From Thermincola carboxydiphila (GTDB lineage: Bacteria > Bacillota > Thermincolia > Thermincolales > UBA2595): DNA of 64,000 nt. The notes beneath the pieces were generated by a model that was not told the origin of the DNA, ran no database searches, and saw nothing but the letters and a program-made list of their open reading frames with translations. Position 1 is the first letter of the stretch. The number at the start of each line of letters is the position of its first letter. The translations under genes were made by a program, and so were the position numbers. The stretch is from NCBI GenBank assembly GCA_016841325.1, contig JAENZJ010000017.1, forward strand, positions 20,547 to 84,546. Reading direction: 5' to 3'. This document shows, piece after piece, positions 25,655-35,317 of the stretch.

Positions 25655-26755
25655 ATGGCAGAATCGCGTATAAACGGTTTCAGGATTAACCTGCAGCTAT
25701 TTGCTGAAAAGACCGAAAAACCTACCGCAAAAAGGAGACAGGAAGCGGCTAAAAAAGGCCAGATTGCCAAATCTGCTGAAGTAAACTCGGTTTTGGTCCT
25801 GCTGGTGGGATTCCTGGGGATTAAGATTCTTGCTCCCCAATTAGTAGACGGGTGGGCGGTACTAACATCAGACCTTTTCAGGCTGTTTGGACAAAAGGAT
25901 TTTCTGCTTGACTACAGATCTTTACAGAGTATCCTGATAATGGTGATGATTTTTTCGGGAAAGATACTGGTTCCCATCGTAGGCGGCTGTCTGGTTGCGG
26001 GTGTGGCTGCCTCGGTCGTCCAGACCGGGTTCCGGTTTGATATAAGTTCTGTTAAGTTTGACCTGAAAAATATCGACCCGGTTCAGGGTGTTAAAAGGAT
26101 ATTTTCCCTGCAGTCCCTTGCTGAACTGGTGAAGTCAATTCTTAAGGTATTACTGGTAGGTTACATTGCCTATACCGAAGTTATGAAAGAATTTATGAAC
26201 TTTTCGGGCCTGAGTGAAATGAGTCTCAGGGCTTCGGCAGCTTTTGTCGGTACTGTAGCTATGAGAGTGGTTTTTAAAATTATTCTCTGGCTTGTAATCA
26301 TAGCCATACTGGACTACATCTTTCAGAAGTGGCGTAATGAAAAGAAAATGATGATGGAAAAACAGGAGGTCAAGGAGGAACACAAACAGTCAGAGGGTGA
26401 CCCGCAGATTAAAGGCAAGATTAAGCAGAAGCAGAGACAGATGTCAATGATGCGGATGATGCAGGCGCTGCCCAAGGCAGATGTGGTCATTACCAACCCG
26501 ACACATTTTGCAGTGGCCCTGCAGTATGACCCGGAAACAATGTTTGCTCCTACGGTGATAGCCAAGGGTCAGGACAGGATGGCCTTGAAAATCAGGGAAA
26601 CGGCCAGGGAACATGATATTATAATCGTGGAAAACAAACCACTGGCCCAGTCACTTTATTATAGCGCTGAAATAGGGGATGCGGTTCCCGCTGACCTCTA
26701 CCAGGCGGTGGCAGAAGTCCTGGCTTTTGTGTATAAGCTTAAGGGTAAGATTTAG
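25655..26755 (+). CDS. flhB: Flagellar export substrate-specificity switch protein FlhB
   Basis: Membrane protein controlling the switch from rod/hook to filament export. It starts MAESRINGFRINLQLFAEKT, a Firmicute-type N-terminus, followed by the family EKPTAKRRQEAAKKGQIAKS (about 21-40). Four membrane helices span about 43-235. A charged linker leads to the autocleavage site NPTH (about residues 280-283) in the cytoplasmic domain. Length 366 is normal. Confidence 0.97.
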   Translation: MAESRINGFRINLQLFAEKTEKPTAKRRQEAAKKGQIAKSAEVNSVLVLLVGFLGIKILAPQLVDGWAVLTSDLFRLFGQKDFLLDYRSLQSILIMVMIFSGKILVPIVGGCLVAGVAASVVQTGFRFDISSVKFDLKNIDPVQGVKRIFSLQSLAELVKSILKVLLVGYIAYTEVMKEFMNFSGLSEMSLRASAAFVGTVAMRVVFKIILWLVIIAILDYIFQKWRNEKKMMMEKQEVKEEHKQSEGDPQIKGKIKQKQRQMSMMRMMQALPKADVVITNPTHFAVALQYDPETMFAPTVIAKGQDRMALKIRETAREHDIIIVENKPLAQSLYYSAEIGDAVPADLYQAVAEVLAFVYKLKGKI

Positions 26756-26768
26756 GAGGAGGACAGAA

Positions 26769-28835
26769 ATGGCAGGACAGCAGGTTGCGCTATCCGGAGT
26801 GACTAAACACAGTGATATATTTGTAGCAGCTGCAGTTATCGGAATGGTGGTCATGATGGTAATTCCCATCCCCACCACTCTGTTAGACCTCTTTCTGACT
26901 GTAAATATCACCCTGGCCCTGATTGTGCTGCTGGTCAGTATGTACAACAATGAACCCCTGCAGTTTTCATCATTTCCGTCTCTCCTGCTGATTATGACTA
27001 TATTCAGGCTGTCCCTTAATGTCAGTTCCACAAGACTGGTGCTGCTAAACGGATTTGCCGGACAGATTATTGAGAGGTTCGGGCTCTTTGTTATCGGGGG
27101 TAACCCGGTAGTGGGTTTTGTCATTTTCCTGATTCTTGTGGTCATTCAGTTTATTGTAATTACCAAAGGCGCTGAGAGGGTATCTGAGGTCGCTGCCAGG
27201 TTTACCCTTGATGCTATGCCGGGAAAACAGATGAGCATAGATGCTGACCTCAATGCGGGTCTGATTACCGACAGGGAGGCTATTGAACGCCGGGAACGCA
27301 TCCAGAGGGAAGCAGACTTCTATGGAGCAATGGATGGCGCCTCCAAGTTTATCAAAGGTGATGCCATTGCCGGGATTGTAATTGTAGTCATCAATATACT
27401 TGGTGGATTTGCCATCGGGGTTTTACAAAGGGGAATGCCCCTTACTGATGCCCTGAACACATACACCATTCTGACAGTTGGTGATGGATTGGTTTCCCAG
27501 ATTCCGGCATTGCTGATATCGACAGCGACGGGTATTACGGTGACCAGGGCCGCATCTTCTGAAGTCAGCCTTGGTCAGGAGATGTCGGTACAGCTGATCA
27601 GCCGCCCCCGGGTACTGGCTATTGCGGCAGGCGCCCTTGCGGTAATGGGACTTTTGGGGCTTCCCCCGGTGCCGTTCTTTATTCTTGCGGGAATCATGGC
27701 GGCAGGCGCCTATTCAATGAAAAAGATTCAGGATGACCAGAAGCAAAGGCAGCAGGAAATGGAACAGGAAGAAGAAGTCGAAGAAATCAAAAAACCCGAA
27801 AATGTCATGTCACTTTTGCAGGTCGATGTGTTTGAAATAGAAATGGGTTACTCCCTTATTCCACTGGTAGATGCCAACCAGGGCGGGGACCTCCTTGACA
27901 GGGTGGTAATGATCAGGCGCCAGTGCGCTCTTGAGCTGGGCATTGTCCTGCCCCCGATCCGGATGAGGGATAATATGCAGTTAAAACCCAACAGTTATGT
28001 TTTCAAGATTAAAGGAGTGGAGGCGGCAGGCGGAGAGATTATGCCTGACCATTACCTTGCCATGAGTTCCGGACTTACCGAGAACGGAATTAAAGGCATT
28101 GACACCGTGGAACCTGCCTTTGGACTGCCGGCCAAGTGGATACCTCCTGACCTGCGGGAACAGGCAGAGCTTGCAGGATATACTGTTGTTGATCCTTCAT
28201 CGGTTATCGCCACACACCTCACAGAAGTTATCAAAAGCCATGCTCATGAAGTGCTGGGCAGACAGGATGTGCAGAACCTGCTTGACCATGTAAAGAAAAC
28301 CCATCCGGCTGTTGTTGAAGAACTTGTCCCCAGTCTGCTGACCCTTGGTGAGATCCAGAAGGTACTGGCTGGACTGCTGGCGGAAAGAGTGCCTATCAGG
28401 GACCTGGTCACAATCCTGGAGACACTGGCCGACCATGCCAGGGCAACAAAAGATACCGATATGCTAATTGAATACGTGAGACAGGCACTGGCGCGCACTA
28501 TTGTAAAACAGTACACTGATTCGGGTGATACCCTTCATGTAATTACCCTTGACCCGGGTGTTGAACAGACTATCAGGGATTCCATCCAGACTACTGATCA
28601 CGGGTCATACATTGCCCTGGACCCCGATAAGGCCAGGATGATATTTAGCAGCCTTACGGCAAGTGTGGAAAGCGCCTCCCGTAACGGCTACCAGCCAATA
28701 GTATTATGTGCCCCGGTTGTCAGGATTTACTTTAAAAAACTTACTGAAAAGCTGATTCCTGAACTGGTGGTGCTCTCATACAACGAGCTTGAGGGCAGCA
28801 TAAATGTTCAGTCTCTAGGGGTGGTGAGTATTTAG
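26769..28835 (+). CDS. flhA: Flagellar export gate protein FlhA
   Basis: Largest export-gate component, a nonameric ring that docks chaperone-substrate complexes. The ATG at 26769 (MAGQQVALSGVTKHSDIF) follows AGGAGGAGGACAG; longer in-frame starts run into flhB and are rejected. Eight membrane helices fill residues 18-320, with the family motif RVSEVAARFTLDAMPGKQMS on the cytoplasmic side. The soluble C-terminal domain (about 350-688) follows a Glu/Gln-rich linker. 688 residues. Its stop codon overlaps the GTG of flhF by one base. Confidence 0.97.
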   Translation: MAGQQVALSGVTKHSDIFVAAAVIGMVVMMVIPIPTTLLDLFLTVNITLALIVLLVSMYNNEPLQFSSFPSLLLIMTIFRLSLNVSSTRLVLLNGFAGQIIERFGLFVIGGNPVVGFVIFLILVVIQFIVITKGAERVSEVAARFTLDAMPGKQMSIDADLNAGLITDREAIERRERIQREADFYGAMDGASKFIKGDAIAGIVIVVINILGGFAIGVLQRGMPLTDALNTYTILTVGDGLVSQIPALLISTATGITVTRAASSEVSLGQEMSVQLISRPRVLAIAAGALAVMGLLGLPPVPFFILAGIMAAGAYSMKKIQDDQKQRQQEMEQEEEVEEIKKPENVMSLLQVDVFEIEMGYSLIPLVDANQGGDLLDRVVMIRRQCALELGIVLPPIRMRDNMQLKPNSYVFKIKGVEAAGGEIMPDHYLAMSSGLTENGIKGIDTVEPAFGLPAKWIPPDLREQAELAGYTVVDPSSVIATHLTEVIKSHAHEVLGRQDVQNLLDHVKKTHPAVVEELVPSLLTLGEIQKVLAGLLAERVPIRDLVTILETLADHARATKDTDMLIEYVRQALARTIVKQYTDSGDTLHVITLDPGVEQTIRDSIQTTDHGSYIALDPDKARMIFSSLTASVESASRNGYQPIVLCAPVVRIYFKKLTEKLIPELVVLSYNELEGSINVQSLGVVSI

Positions 28836-30025
28836 TGCGGGTGAAGCGATATGTTGCCGAGACATTGCAGGATGCGATGCTCAAGGTCAAAATGGATATG
28901 GGCAAGGATGCTGTTATTCTGCATACGAGGAAATTTAAAGAGGGAGGTTTCCTGGGTTTTTTCGGAAAGGTCAGATTTGAAGTTACGGCAGCGGTGGAGG
29001 AGGCCCGGCCGGCTCCGCAGTCTCCGGTACCTCCTGCCGGTAAGGTTTCTCCTGACAAGCCTGAGAGTCAGGAAAAAACAGAAACTGGCAGGATGACAGC
29101 CATAACCCTGGAAGAACCCGCTGAAACGGGTGTGGAGGAAGAACACGACCTGCACGGGGAAATTCAGGAAATGAAGGATATGCTTAATGAAGTGATTTAC
29201 CAGATAGATATGGCCCAGGATATCCGGAGCCTTCCCAAACCGGTGCAGAGGTTCCACCAGATATTGACCGATAATGACGTTGATGACAGACTGACTAAAA
29301 AGATGCTGCAAAATATCCTGAAACAGATACCAAGGGAGGAAATCGGCAACAGTGAGCTTATCAGGAAATCACTGGAGAAACAGGTTCTCAGGCTGTTAAG
29401 AAAACCCAGGCCGGTATCTTTCAAAAAACAGGCTCTCGGTCAGCAGTCGATTGTACTTGTGGGACCGACAGGAGTAGGGAAAACAACTACAATCGCCAAG
29501 CTGGCAGCTACTTTTTCCATTGTCAACCAGAAAAAGGTAGCCCTGATAACCGCAGACACATACCGGGTCGCGGCTGTTGAGCAATTAAAGACTTATGGCG
29601 AGATAATAGGGATTCCTGTTGACGTGGTATATACCCCTCAGGAGCTCCAGAACGCCATTGCCAGGCATACAGATAAAGACCTGGTCCTGATTGATACAGC
29701 AGGGCGCAGTCATAAAAACAGTGAACAGATGAATGAATTAAAGACATTTCTGGAGATGGCAGAACCCTCTGATGTTTTTCTGGTCTTAAGTGCCACGACC
29801 CGTTACAGGGATATGATGGATATTGTGAACAGCTATTCAGATATTCCCGTTACCAGGCTGGTGTTCACAAAACTCGATGAGACATCAACGTATGGACCTA
29901 TCCTGAATGTTGTCAGCAGTACACAGAAGCACCTGTCTTACGTAACGGTGGGGCAAAATGTTCCTGATGACATAGAAGTTGCAGACCCCAGCAAAATAGC
30001 CAATATGATTATGAGGGAGAGATAG
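28835..30025 (+). CDS. flhF: Flagellar SRP-like GTPase FlhF
   Basis: SRP-type GTPase that sets flagellar position and number. GTG start at 28835 shares a base with the flhA stop. The N-terminal basic/variable B domain (1-120) has VKRYVAETLQDAMLKVKMDM. An N domain follows, then the G domain with Walker [17 protein letters not shown] (about 210-225), TADTYRVAAVEQLKTY, DTAGRSHKN and TKLDETSTYG. 396 residues. Followed by its partner flhG. Confidence 0.96.
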   Translation: MRVKRYVAETLQDAMLKVKMDMGKDAVILHTRKFKEGGFLGFFGKVRFEVTAAVEEARPAPQSPVPPAGKVSPDKPESQEKTETGRMTAITLEEPAETGVEEEHDLHGEIQEMKDMLNEVIYQIDMAQDIRSLPKPVQRFHQILTDNDVDDRLTKKMLQNILKQIPREEIGNSELIRKSLEKQVLRLLRKPRPVSFKKQALGQQSIVLVGPTGVGKTTTIAKLAATFSIVNQKKVALITADTYRVAAVEQLKTYGEIIGIPVDVVYTPQELQNAIARHTDKDLVLIDTAGRSHKNSEQMNELKTFLEMAEPSDVFLVLSATTRYRDMMDIVNSYSDIPVTRLVFTKLDETSTYGPILNVVSSTQKHLSYVTVGQNVPDDIEVADPSKIANMIMRER

Positions 30026-30027
30026 CC

Positions 30028-30912
30028 ATGCGTGACCAAGCAGAGAAACTTCGCGTATTGGCCAGAAACCTTAAGAATCAGGTTGAGTGTGAAATTAAGG
30101 GAACTCAGAAAAAAACCCGGATTATCGCGGTGACAAGCGGTAAAGGCGGGGTTGGCAAGACTAATTTCACCATCAACTTTGCCCTGGCTCTGATGTCTTA
30201 CGGGCAGAGGGTTTTAATTCTTGATGCGGATCTGGGTTTAGCTAATATAGATGTTGTGCTGGGGATAAATCCCAGGTACACTCTTTATAATGTGTTAAAA
30301 GGTGAAAAGAATATTCAGGACATCATCCTGTCAGGGCCCCAGGGGCTTCAGATTATTGCCGGGGGCTCCGGGATGCAGGAACTGGCCAATCTGAGAAGGT
30401 GGCAGGTAGAACAGTTTATTGCCAAATTTGAGGAGCTGGAAGGTATTGCCGACATACTGATAATTGATACCGCTGCGGGACTTTCCAGAAATGTTATGAG
30501 TTTTGTGCTTGCCGCTGATGAAGTTATTGTGATTACAACACCTGAGCCGACAGCCATCACAGACGCTTACGGCCTGGTGAAGGCAATGACTTCCAAGAGG
30601 AAAAACGGAGTTGTGCACCTGGTAGTTAATAAGGTAGAAGATGCCCAGGAGGCTGACATTACTGCCAGCAAACTAAAGATTGTGGCCGAAAAGTTCCTCA
30701 AGCTGAATATTGGTCACCTGGGGTTCATTCTGGATGACCCCAGTGTTTCCAGAGCAGTTAAGAGTCAGGAACCGTTTCTCCTGAAATATCCCAAATCCTC
30801 AGCAGCAGAATGTATTTTGCGCCTGGCGGCCCAGATGTTGGACCAGGAGTTTCAGACAGAACCAGGGGGAGTCAAATCTTTTTTTGGAAAGATTGCCAGG
30901 CTTTTTGGTTAA
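30028..30912 (+). CDS. flhG: MinD-like ATPase FlhG (YlxH)
   Basis: ParA/MinD-superfamily ATPase that stimulates FlhF GTPase activity and restricts flagellar number. An N-terminal FlhF-activating helix (DQAEKLRVLARNL, residues 3-15) is followed by the deviant Walker A SGKGGVGKT (37-45). The switch motifs DADLGLANIDVVLGI and IIDTAAGLSRNV follow. The C-terminal part ends in an amphipathic region (SFFGKIARLFG) that could bind membrane. 294 residues, typical size. Confidence 0.95.
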   Translation: MRDQAEKLRVLARNLKNQVECEIKGTQKKTRIIAVTSGKGGVGKTNFTINFALALMSYGQRVLILDADLGLANIDVVLGINPRYTLYNVLKGEKNIQDIILSGPQGLQIIAGGSGMQELANLRRWQVEQFIAKFEELEGIADILIIDTAAGLSRNVMSFVLAADEVIVITTPEPTAITDAYGLVKAMTSKRKNGVVHLVVNKVEDAQEADITASKLKIVAEKFLKLNIGHLGFILDDPSVSRAVKSQEPFLLKYPKSSAAECILRLAAQMLDQEFQTEPGGVKSFFGKIARLFG

Positions 30913-30964
30913 AATCCTGGTTTGTTTGTAAAGATTCTATGAATTACGGAAGGATGTGGAGGTT

Positions 30965-31621
30965 ATGGGCTCGTTTGACCCCATAAAAATAAACCAGCCC
31001 ATTGAACTGGAATTGCCCGGTGATGCATTGACACAATACCGGAGTAAGGTACAGAGTCTCTCAGAGGACAGGATGGTAGTTGCAGTACCGGTTAAGGGCG
31101 CTTCCCGGGTAGCACTGGAACATGGACAAAAAGTGAAGGTCATTTATACCGACAGTACAGCAGTATATGTGTTTTTTACCACGGTTGTTTCCCAGGCCAG
31201 TGAAAATGCAGAAACGATAACCCTGGGCAGGCCGTATGACATAAGGAAAATCCAGAGAAGGAACTTTGTCAGGCTGGATACGCGGTTAAAGGTTTTATTA
31301 TGTAATCTTGATAACAGTTTTGAGCGCAAGGGCACTCCGTTTGAGGCTCTTTCGGTGGATATCAGCGGCGGGGGAGTGATGTTTATGTGTGATGAGGTCC
31401 TGAGTCCCGGGGATATCCTGGATGCAGACATCTTTCTTTCACAAAGTGAGAGGGTCAGGGCCATCGGACGTGTAGTCAGGTTTACTGAAAACCCGCCCAA
31501 AACCAAGTTGAAGTATTCTGTCGGTTTTGAGTTTACAGTTATTGAGGAATCTGAGAGAGATAAAATTATCAGGTTCATATTTAACCAGCAAAGGGAATTA
31601 AGAAGAAAAGGACTTCTTTAG
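30965..31621 (+). CDS. PilZ-domain c-di-GMP receptor, YcgR/YpfA-type flagellar brake
   Basis: About 218 residues, with an N-terminal YcgR-like beta-barrel domain (about 8-95) and a C-terminal PilZ domain (about 98-210). The c-di-GMP-binding signature is complete: RRNFVRLD contains the R-x-x-x-R motif, and DISGGG supplies the D-x-S-x-x-G motif. Such proteins slow or bias the motor when c-di-GMP binds. ATG 30965 is taken as start; GTG 30956 is possible. Position between flhG and cheB matches other Firmicutes. It makes a functional pair with the c-di-GMP riboswitch that heads this operon. Confidence 0.9.
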   Translation: MGSFDPIKINQPIELELPGDALTQYRSKVQSLSEDRMVVAVPVKGASRVALEHGQKVKVIYTDSTAVYVFFTTVVSQASENAETITLGRPYDIRKIQRRNFVRLDTRLKVLLCNLDNSFERKGTPFEALSVDISGGGVMFMCDEVLSPGDILDADIFLSQSERVRAIGRVVRFTENPPKTKLKYSVGFEFTVIEESERDKIIRFIFNQQRELRRKGLL

Positions 31622-31636
31622 GGGTGGGACAGCTTG

Positions 31637-32707
31637 ATGAGTGGACGACACCGGGTACTTGTAGTTGATGATTCTTCATTTATGCGAAAATTTATCAGTG
31701 ACATTTTACATACCGATGAACGGCTTGAGGTAATAGCAACAGCAGTTGACGGAGCTGAAGCAGTAAAAAAAGTAAGGGAACTGAGGCCCGATGTTGTTAC
31801 CATGGATATTGAGATGCCTGAAATGGATGGACTTACGGCCCTGACTGAAATCATGTCGCAATGCCCTGTACCCGTGATAATGTTGAGCAATAGGACCAGG
31901 GTCGGTGCAGAGGCTACGGTAAAGGCCCTTGAATTTGGAGCTTTGGATTTTGTGGCCAAACCTTCGGGGAATATCTCCCTTGACCTGGACAAGGTCAAGG
32001 ATGAATTAATCCTGAAGGTAAAGGCAGCAGCCCGGGCTGACATAAGGTTAATCCGGAGTCTGGCTGCATGCCCCACAGTTGATACCGGCAGGCACTTGCA
32101 ACCGGAGCACCGGTTTACTTCCGGAAAGGCCCCGTTGAAAATTGTTGCCATTGGGGCTTCTACCGGAGGACCAAGGGCTCTGCAGACTGTTTTTTCAGAG
32201 CTGCCGGGAACACTTCCGGCCGCAATAGCTGTGGTCCAGCATATGTCAGAGGGTTTTACCCAATCATTGGCACAGCGGCTTAACAGTATTTCTGAACTGG
32301 AGGTTTCTGAAGCCAGGGATGGTGATGAACTGACTCCCGGGAAGGCCCTGATTGCACCCGGTGACAGGCATATGAAAATCAGGCGGATTGATGACCGCTT
32401 TTATATAACCCTTAGTGATGAACCACCTGTGGGAGGACTGAGACCCTCCATTGACAAGATGATGGAATCACTGGCTCAGTGCAGTGTACCTCTCCTGGGG
32501 GTCCTGCTTACCGGCATGGGACAGGATGGAGTGGCCGGACTGAAAAAAATCCAGGCCGTAAATGGGTGCACTATTGTGGAAGATGAGTCAACCTGTGTAA
32601 TTTATGGGATGCCCAGGGCGGCAATTGAAAACAGGTGTGCTGATATAGTAGTGCCGATATTCCGGGTCGCCCGGGAGATTATGAATAATGTCTTAAACAT
32701 CGACTGA
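31637..32707 (+). CDS. cheB: Chemotaxis protein-glutamate methylesterase CheB
   Basis: Response regulator that demethylates and deamidates receptors during adaptation. The N-terminal receiver has D11/D12 and phospho-acceptor D57 (VVTMDIEMPEMDG). The C-terminal esterase (about 165-355) has the catalytic triad regions GASTGGPRA (Ser), VVQHMSEGFT (His) and LLTGMGQDGVAG (Asp). 356 residues from ATG 31637; the preceding TTG is less likely. No cheR methyltransferase is present in this window, so its partner must be encoded elsewhere. Confidence 0.96.
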   Translation: MSGRHRVLVVDDSSFMRKFISDILHTDERLEVIATAVDGAEAVKKVRELRPDVVTMDIEMPEMDGLTALTEIMSQCPVPVIMLSNRTRVGAEATVKALEFGALDFVAKPSGNISLDLDKVKDELILKVKAAARADIRLIRSLAACPTVDTGRHLQPEHRFTSGKAPLKIVAIGASTGGPRALQTVFSELPGTLPAAIAVVQHMSEGFTQSLAQRLNSISELEVSEARDGDELTPGKALIAPGDRHMKIRRIDDRFYITLSDEPPVGGLRPSIDKMMESLAQCSVPLLGVLLTGMGQDGVAGLKKIQAVNGCTIVEDESTCVIYGMPRAAIENRCADIVVPIFRVAREIMNNVLNID

Positions 32708-32726
32708 CCTGTTGGAGGTGAAGGCA

Positions 32727-34844
32727 ATGGACATGAGTCAATACAGGGGCATGTTTCTGGAAGAGGCTCAGGAGCATCTGCAAAAACTTAATGATGCTCT
32801 TCTGGCTTTAGAAAGCTCGCCCGAAAACCGTGCCATTCTGGATGAGATTTTCAGGTCTGCACATACATTAAAGGGTATGTCTGCAACTATGGGCTTTAAT
32901 CAGGTTGCTGAGTTGACCCATAATATGGAGAACGTTTTGCATAAACTCAGGAACGGTGAACTCTGTTCGGCTTCCGGAATCGTGGACCTGCTCTTTAAGT
33001 GTGTTGATTCCCTCGACAGTATGATTAATGATATAGCCGGGGGTGGGGAAGGTAATTTAACCGTTGGTGACCTCCTGACAGAATTAAAAAACCTTCATGA
33101 ATCAGAGGGCCACGCGGGGTCAATTCCGGTGGCAGTGGGCCCGGAGGCCGGGTCTCATCCGGACACTCCTATAGACGGGGCTGCTGTTGGACAGAAAATT
33201 ATAACATCAATTGAGTTTAACGAATACGAAAAAAACCTGATTAAACAGGCAATTGACCAGGGCTACCATTGCTATCATATTGTTGCTTCCATTGACCCGC
33301 GCTGTGTAATGAAATCTGCCAGGGCTTTTATGATATTCAAAAATATGGAAGCTATTGGAGAAATCATAAAGAGTATTCCACCTGTTCAGGAAATTGAGGA
33401 AGAAAAATTCGACACGAGTTTTCAACTTATACTGATATCCATGGAACCGGAGGAAAATGTAAGAAAAGGCCTGGTGTCCATTACAGAGGTCATGGAGCCT
33501 GATATTACGGTTATTTCTCAGGTCTTTACGTCAAGTATACCGGCTGAGGGCACAGAAACCCAGTCTGCAGAGTCACAGTTGCTGCAGCAGGGTCGGGAAG
33601 CTGACAAAACAGGCAAGCAGGATTCCGGTGCGGCTGATATCTCAAACCGGGAAAAAACCAAAAACGAACCGGGGTATGTTCCGGCAAAAGCCAAAGCCAG
33701 CCAGACTGTCCGGGTGGATACGACAAAACTTGATAATCTGATCAATCTCGTAGGTGAGCTGGTAATTAACAAGACACGAATAGAGCAGATCGGCCGGGTT
33801 AACCAGGTTCCGGATCTGGCCGAAACCCTTGAACAGATGGACCGGATTACCACAGACCTGCAAAACGTGGTTATGAAGGTCAGGATGGTGCCAATTGATA
33901 CTGTGTTCAGCCGTTTCCCCCGTATGGTCAGGGACCTGGCCAAAGAACTGGGGAAGGAAATTGAACTGATAATTGAGGGTAAAGAAACAGAACTTGACCG
34001 CACGGTAATAGATGAGGTTGGTGACCCCTTGGTACACTTACTGAGGAACGCTGTGGACCATGGCATCGAAGAACCTGAAGCGAGAATTGCAGCCCAAAAG
34101 CCGGAACAGGGCAAGGTGTTGCTGTCAGCCCGTCATGAAGGCAATAATGTGGTTATTGAGGTTGAGGATGACGGAAAGGGGCTTGACCCTGAGGCGATAA
34201 GGCAAAAGGCTGTTGAAAAAGGTATCCTTGATGCTGAAAGTGCTGCTGAACTTAGTGATACTGAAGCTGTCAGACTCGTTTTAAAGCCCGGGTTCAGTAC
34301 TGCCGAAAAAATAACTGACATCTCAGGGCGCGGTGTCGGCATGGATGTTGTGAAAAACAAGATTGAGGCCCTGAGTGGCAGTATCAATATTGAAAGCACA
34401 CCCGGCCGGGGGACCAGGTTTAAAATTCAGCTACCCCTTACACTGGCCATAATTCAGGCACTGCTGGTGCTTATTGAAGAAGAGACCTATGCCATACCCC
34501 TGAGTTTTATCGCTGAGACAACCAGTGTAATGCCTGAACAGGTAAATAAGATACAGGACCAGGAGGTTATCCTCCTGAGGGGTGATGTCCTGCCCCTGAT
34601 CAGGCTTAATGAGGTCCTGCAGGTTCCGCCCTCTGATTTACCTAAGGATGAAGAAATAAATATCGTTGTGGTCAAAAACGGTGAGAAACGGGTAGGTCTT
34701 CTTGTTGACACCCTGATAGGGCAGCAGGAGATAGTAATTAAGCCTCTTGGCAAACTACTGGGGAATATACCTGTTGTTGCCGGTGCGACAATCCTCGGAA
34801 ATGGGCAGGTGTCCCTGATAATCGATGTGGCAGGGTTGTTTTAA
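32727..34844 (+). CDS. cheA: Chemotaxis histidine kinase CheA
   Basis: Central kinase of chemotaxis, 705 residues. ATG 32727 is chosen because the upstream TTG overlaps the ribosome site TTGGAGGTGA. Domains in order are HPt with phospho-His H46 (FRSAHTLKGMSATMGF), a P2 region (about 150-265) for CheY/CheB docking, and a Glu/Ser-rich linker. These are followed by the dimerisation helices (about 325-385), an HATPase (HLLRNAVDHGIEEP, VEDDGKGLDP, SGRGVGMDVV) and a CheW-like SH3 domain (about 565-700). Confidence 0.97.
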   Translation: MDMSQYRGMFLEEAQEHLQKLNDALLALESSPENRAILDEIFRSAHTLKGMSATMGFNQVAELTHNMENVLHKLRNGELCSASGIVDLLFKCVDSLDSMINDIAGGGEGNLTVGDLLTELKNLHESEGHAGSIPVAVGPEAGSHPDTPIDGAAVGQKIITSIEFNEYEKNLIKQAIDQGYHCYHIVASIDPRCVMKSARAFMIFKNMEAIGEIIKSIPPVQEIEEEKFDTSFQLILISMEPEENVRKGLVSITEVMEPDITVISQVFTSSIPAEGTETQSAESQLLQQGREADKTGKQDSGAADISNREKTKNEPGYVPAKAKASQTVRVDTTKLDNLINLVGELVINKTRIEQIGRVNQVPDLAETLEQMDRITTDLQNVVMKVRMVPIDTVFSRFPRMVRDLAKELGKEIELIIEGKETELDRTVIDEVGDPLVHLLRNAVDHGIEEPEARIAAQKPEQGKVLLSARHEGNNVVIEVEDDGKGLDPEAIRQKAVEKGILDAESAAELSDTEAVRLVLKPGFSTAEKITDISGRGVGMDVVKNKIEALSGSINIESTPGRGTRFKIQLPLTLAIIQALLVLIEEETYAIPLSFIAETTSVMPEQVNKIQDQEVILLRGDVLPLIRLNEVLQVPPSDLPKDEEINIVVVKNGEKRVGLLVDTLIGQQEIVIKPLGKLLGNIPVVAGATILGNGQVSLIIDVAGLF

Positions 34845-34858
34845 AGGGGGGACAGGTA

Positions 34859-35317
34859 ATGGAAACTGGAGTACAGGTAGTTGCCTGCACAGTTGAAGGT
34901 GAAGAATATGCAATTGAAATCAAGATAGTTCAGGAGATAATCAGGGTGCTGGAGATAACAAGGGTGCCCCATGCATCCCCATTCATCTCCGGGGTAATTA
35001 ACCTCAGGGGCATGGTGATTCCTGTAATGGATCTGCGGAAAAGGTTTGGTTTACCGCCCAGGGAACCCGAAGAAACCGCCAGAATAGTTGTCATTAACTG
35101 GAACAGGGAAATGGTGGGTGTTTTGGTGGACAGTGTTTCTGAGGTAATCTGGTTGCCGGCACAGACAGTGGAGACCCCGCCTTCCGGTACAGGGGGCGCT
35201 AATACTGAGTTTTTTTCCGGAATTGGCAAACTGGGCAGCCGGCTGCTGATAATGCTGGATCTGGAAAAGATTTTTGAGATTAATGATTCGGTTTCCTCAG
35301 GAAGGGGGATAGTCTGA
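34859..35317 (+). CDS. cheW: Chemotaxis coupling protein CheW
   Basis: Adapter that couples receptors to CheA. The 152-residue CheW domain has the expected VACTVEGEEYAIEIKIVQEI, VINLRGMVIPVMDLRKRFG, VVINWNREMVGVLVDSVSEV and LLIMLDLEKIF segments. Its ATG follows AAAGGGGGGACAGGTA. The stop codon overlaps the ATG of cheC (TGATG), implying coupled translation. Confidence 0.96.
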   Translation: METGVQVVACTVEGEEYAIEIKIVQEIIRVLEITRVPHASPFISGVINLRGMVIPVMDLRKRFGLPPREPEETARIVVINWNREMVGVLVDSVSEVIWLPAQTVETPPSGTGGANTEFFSGIGKLGSRLLIMLDLEKIFEINDSVSSGRGIV

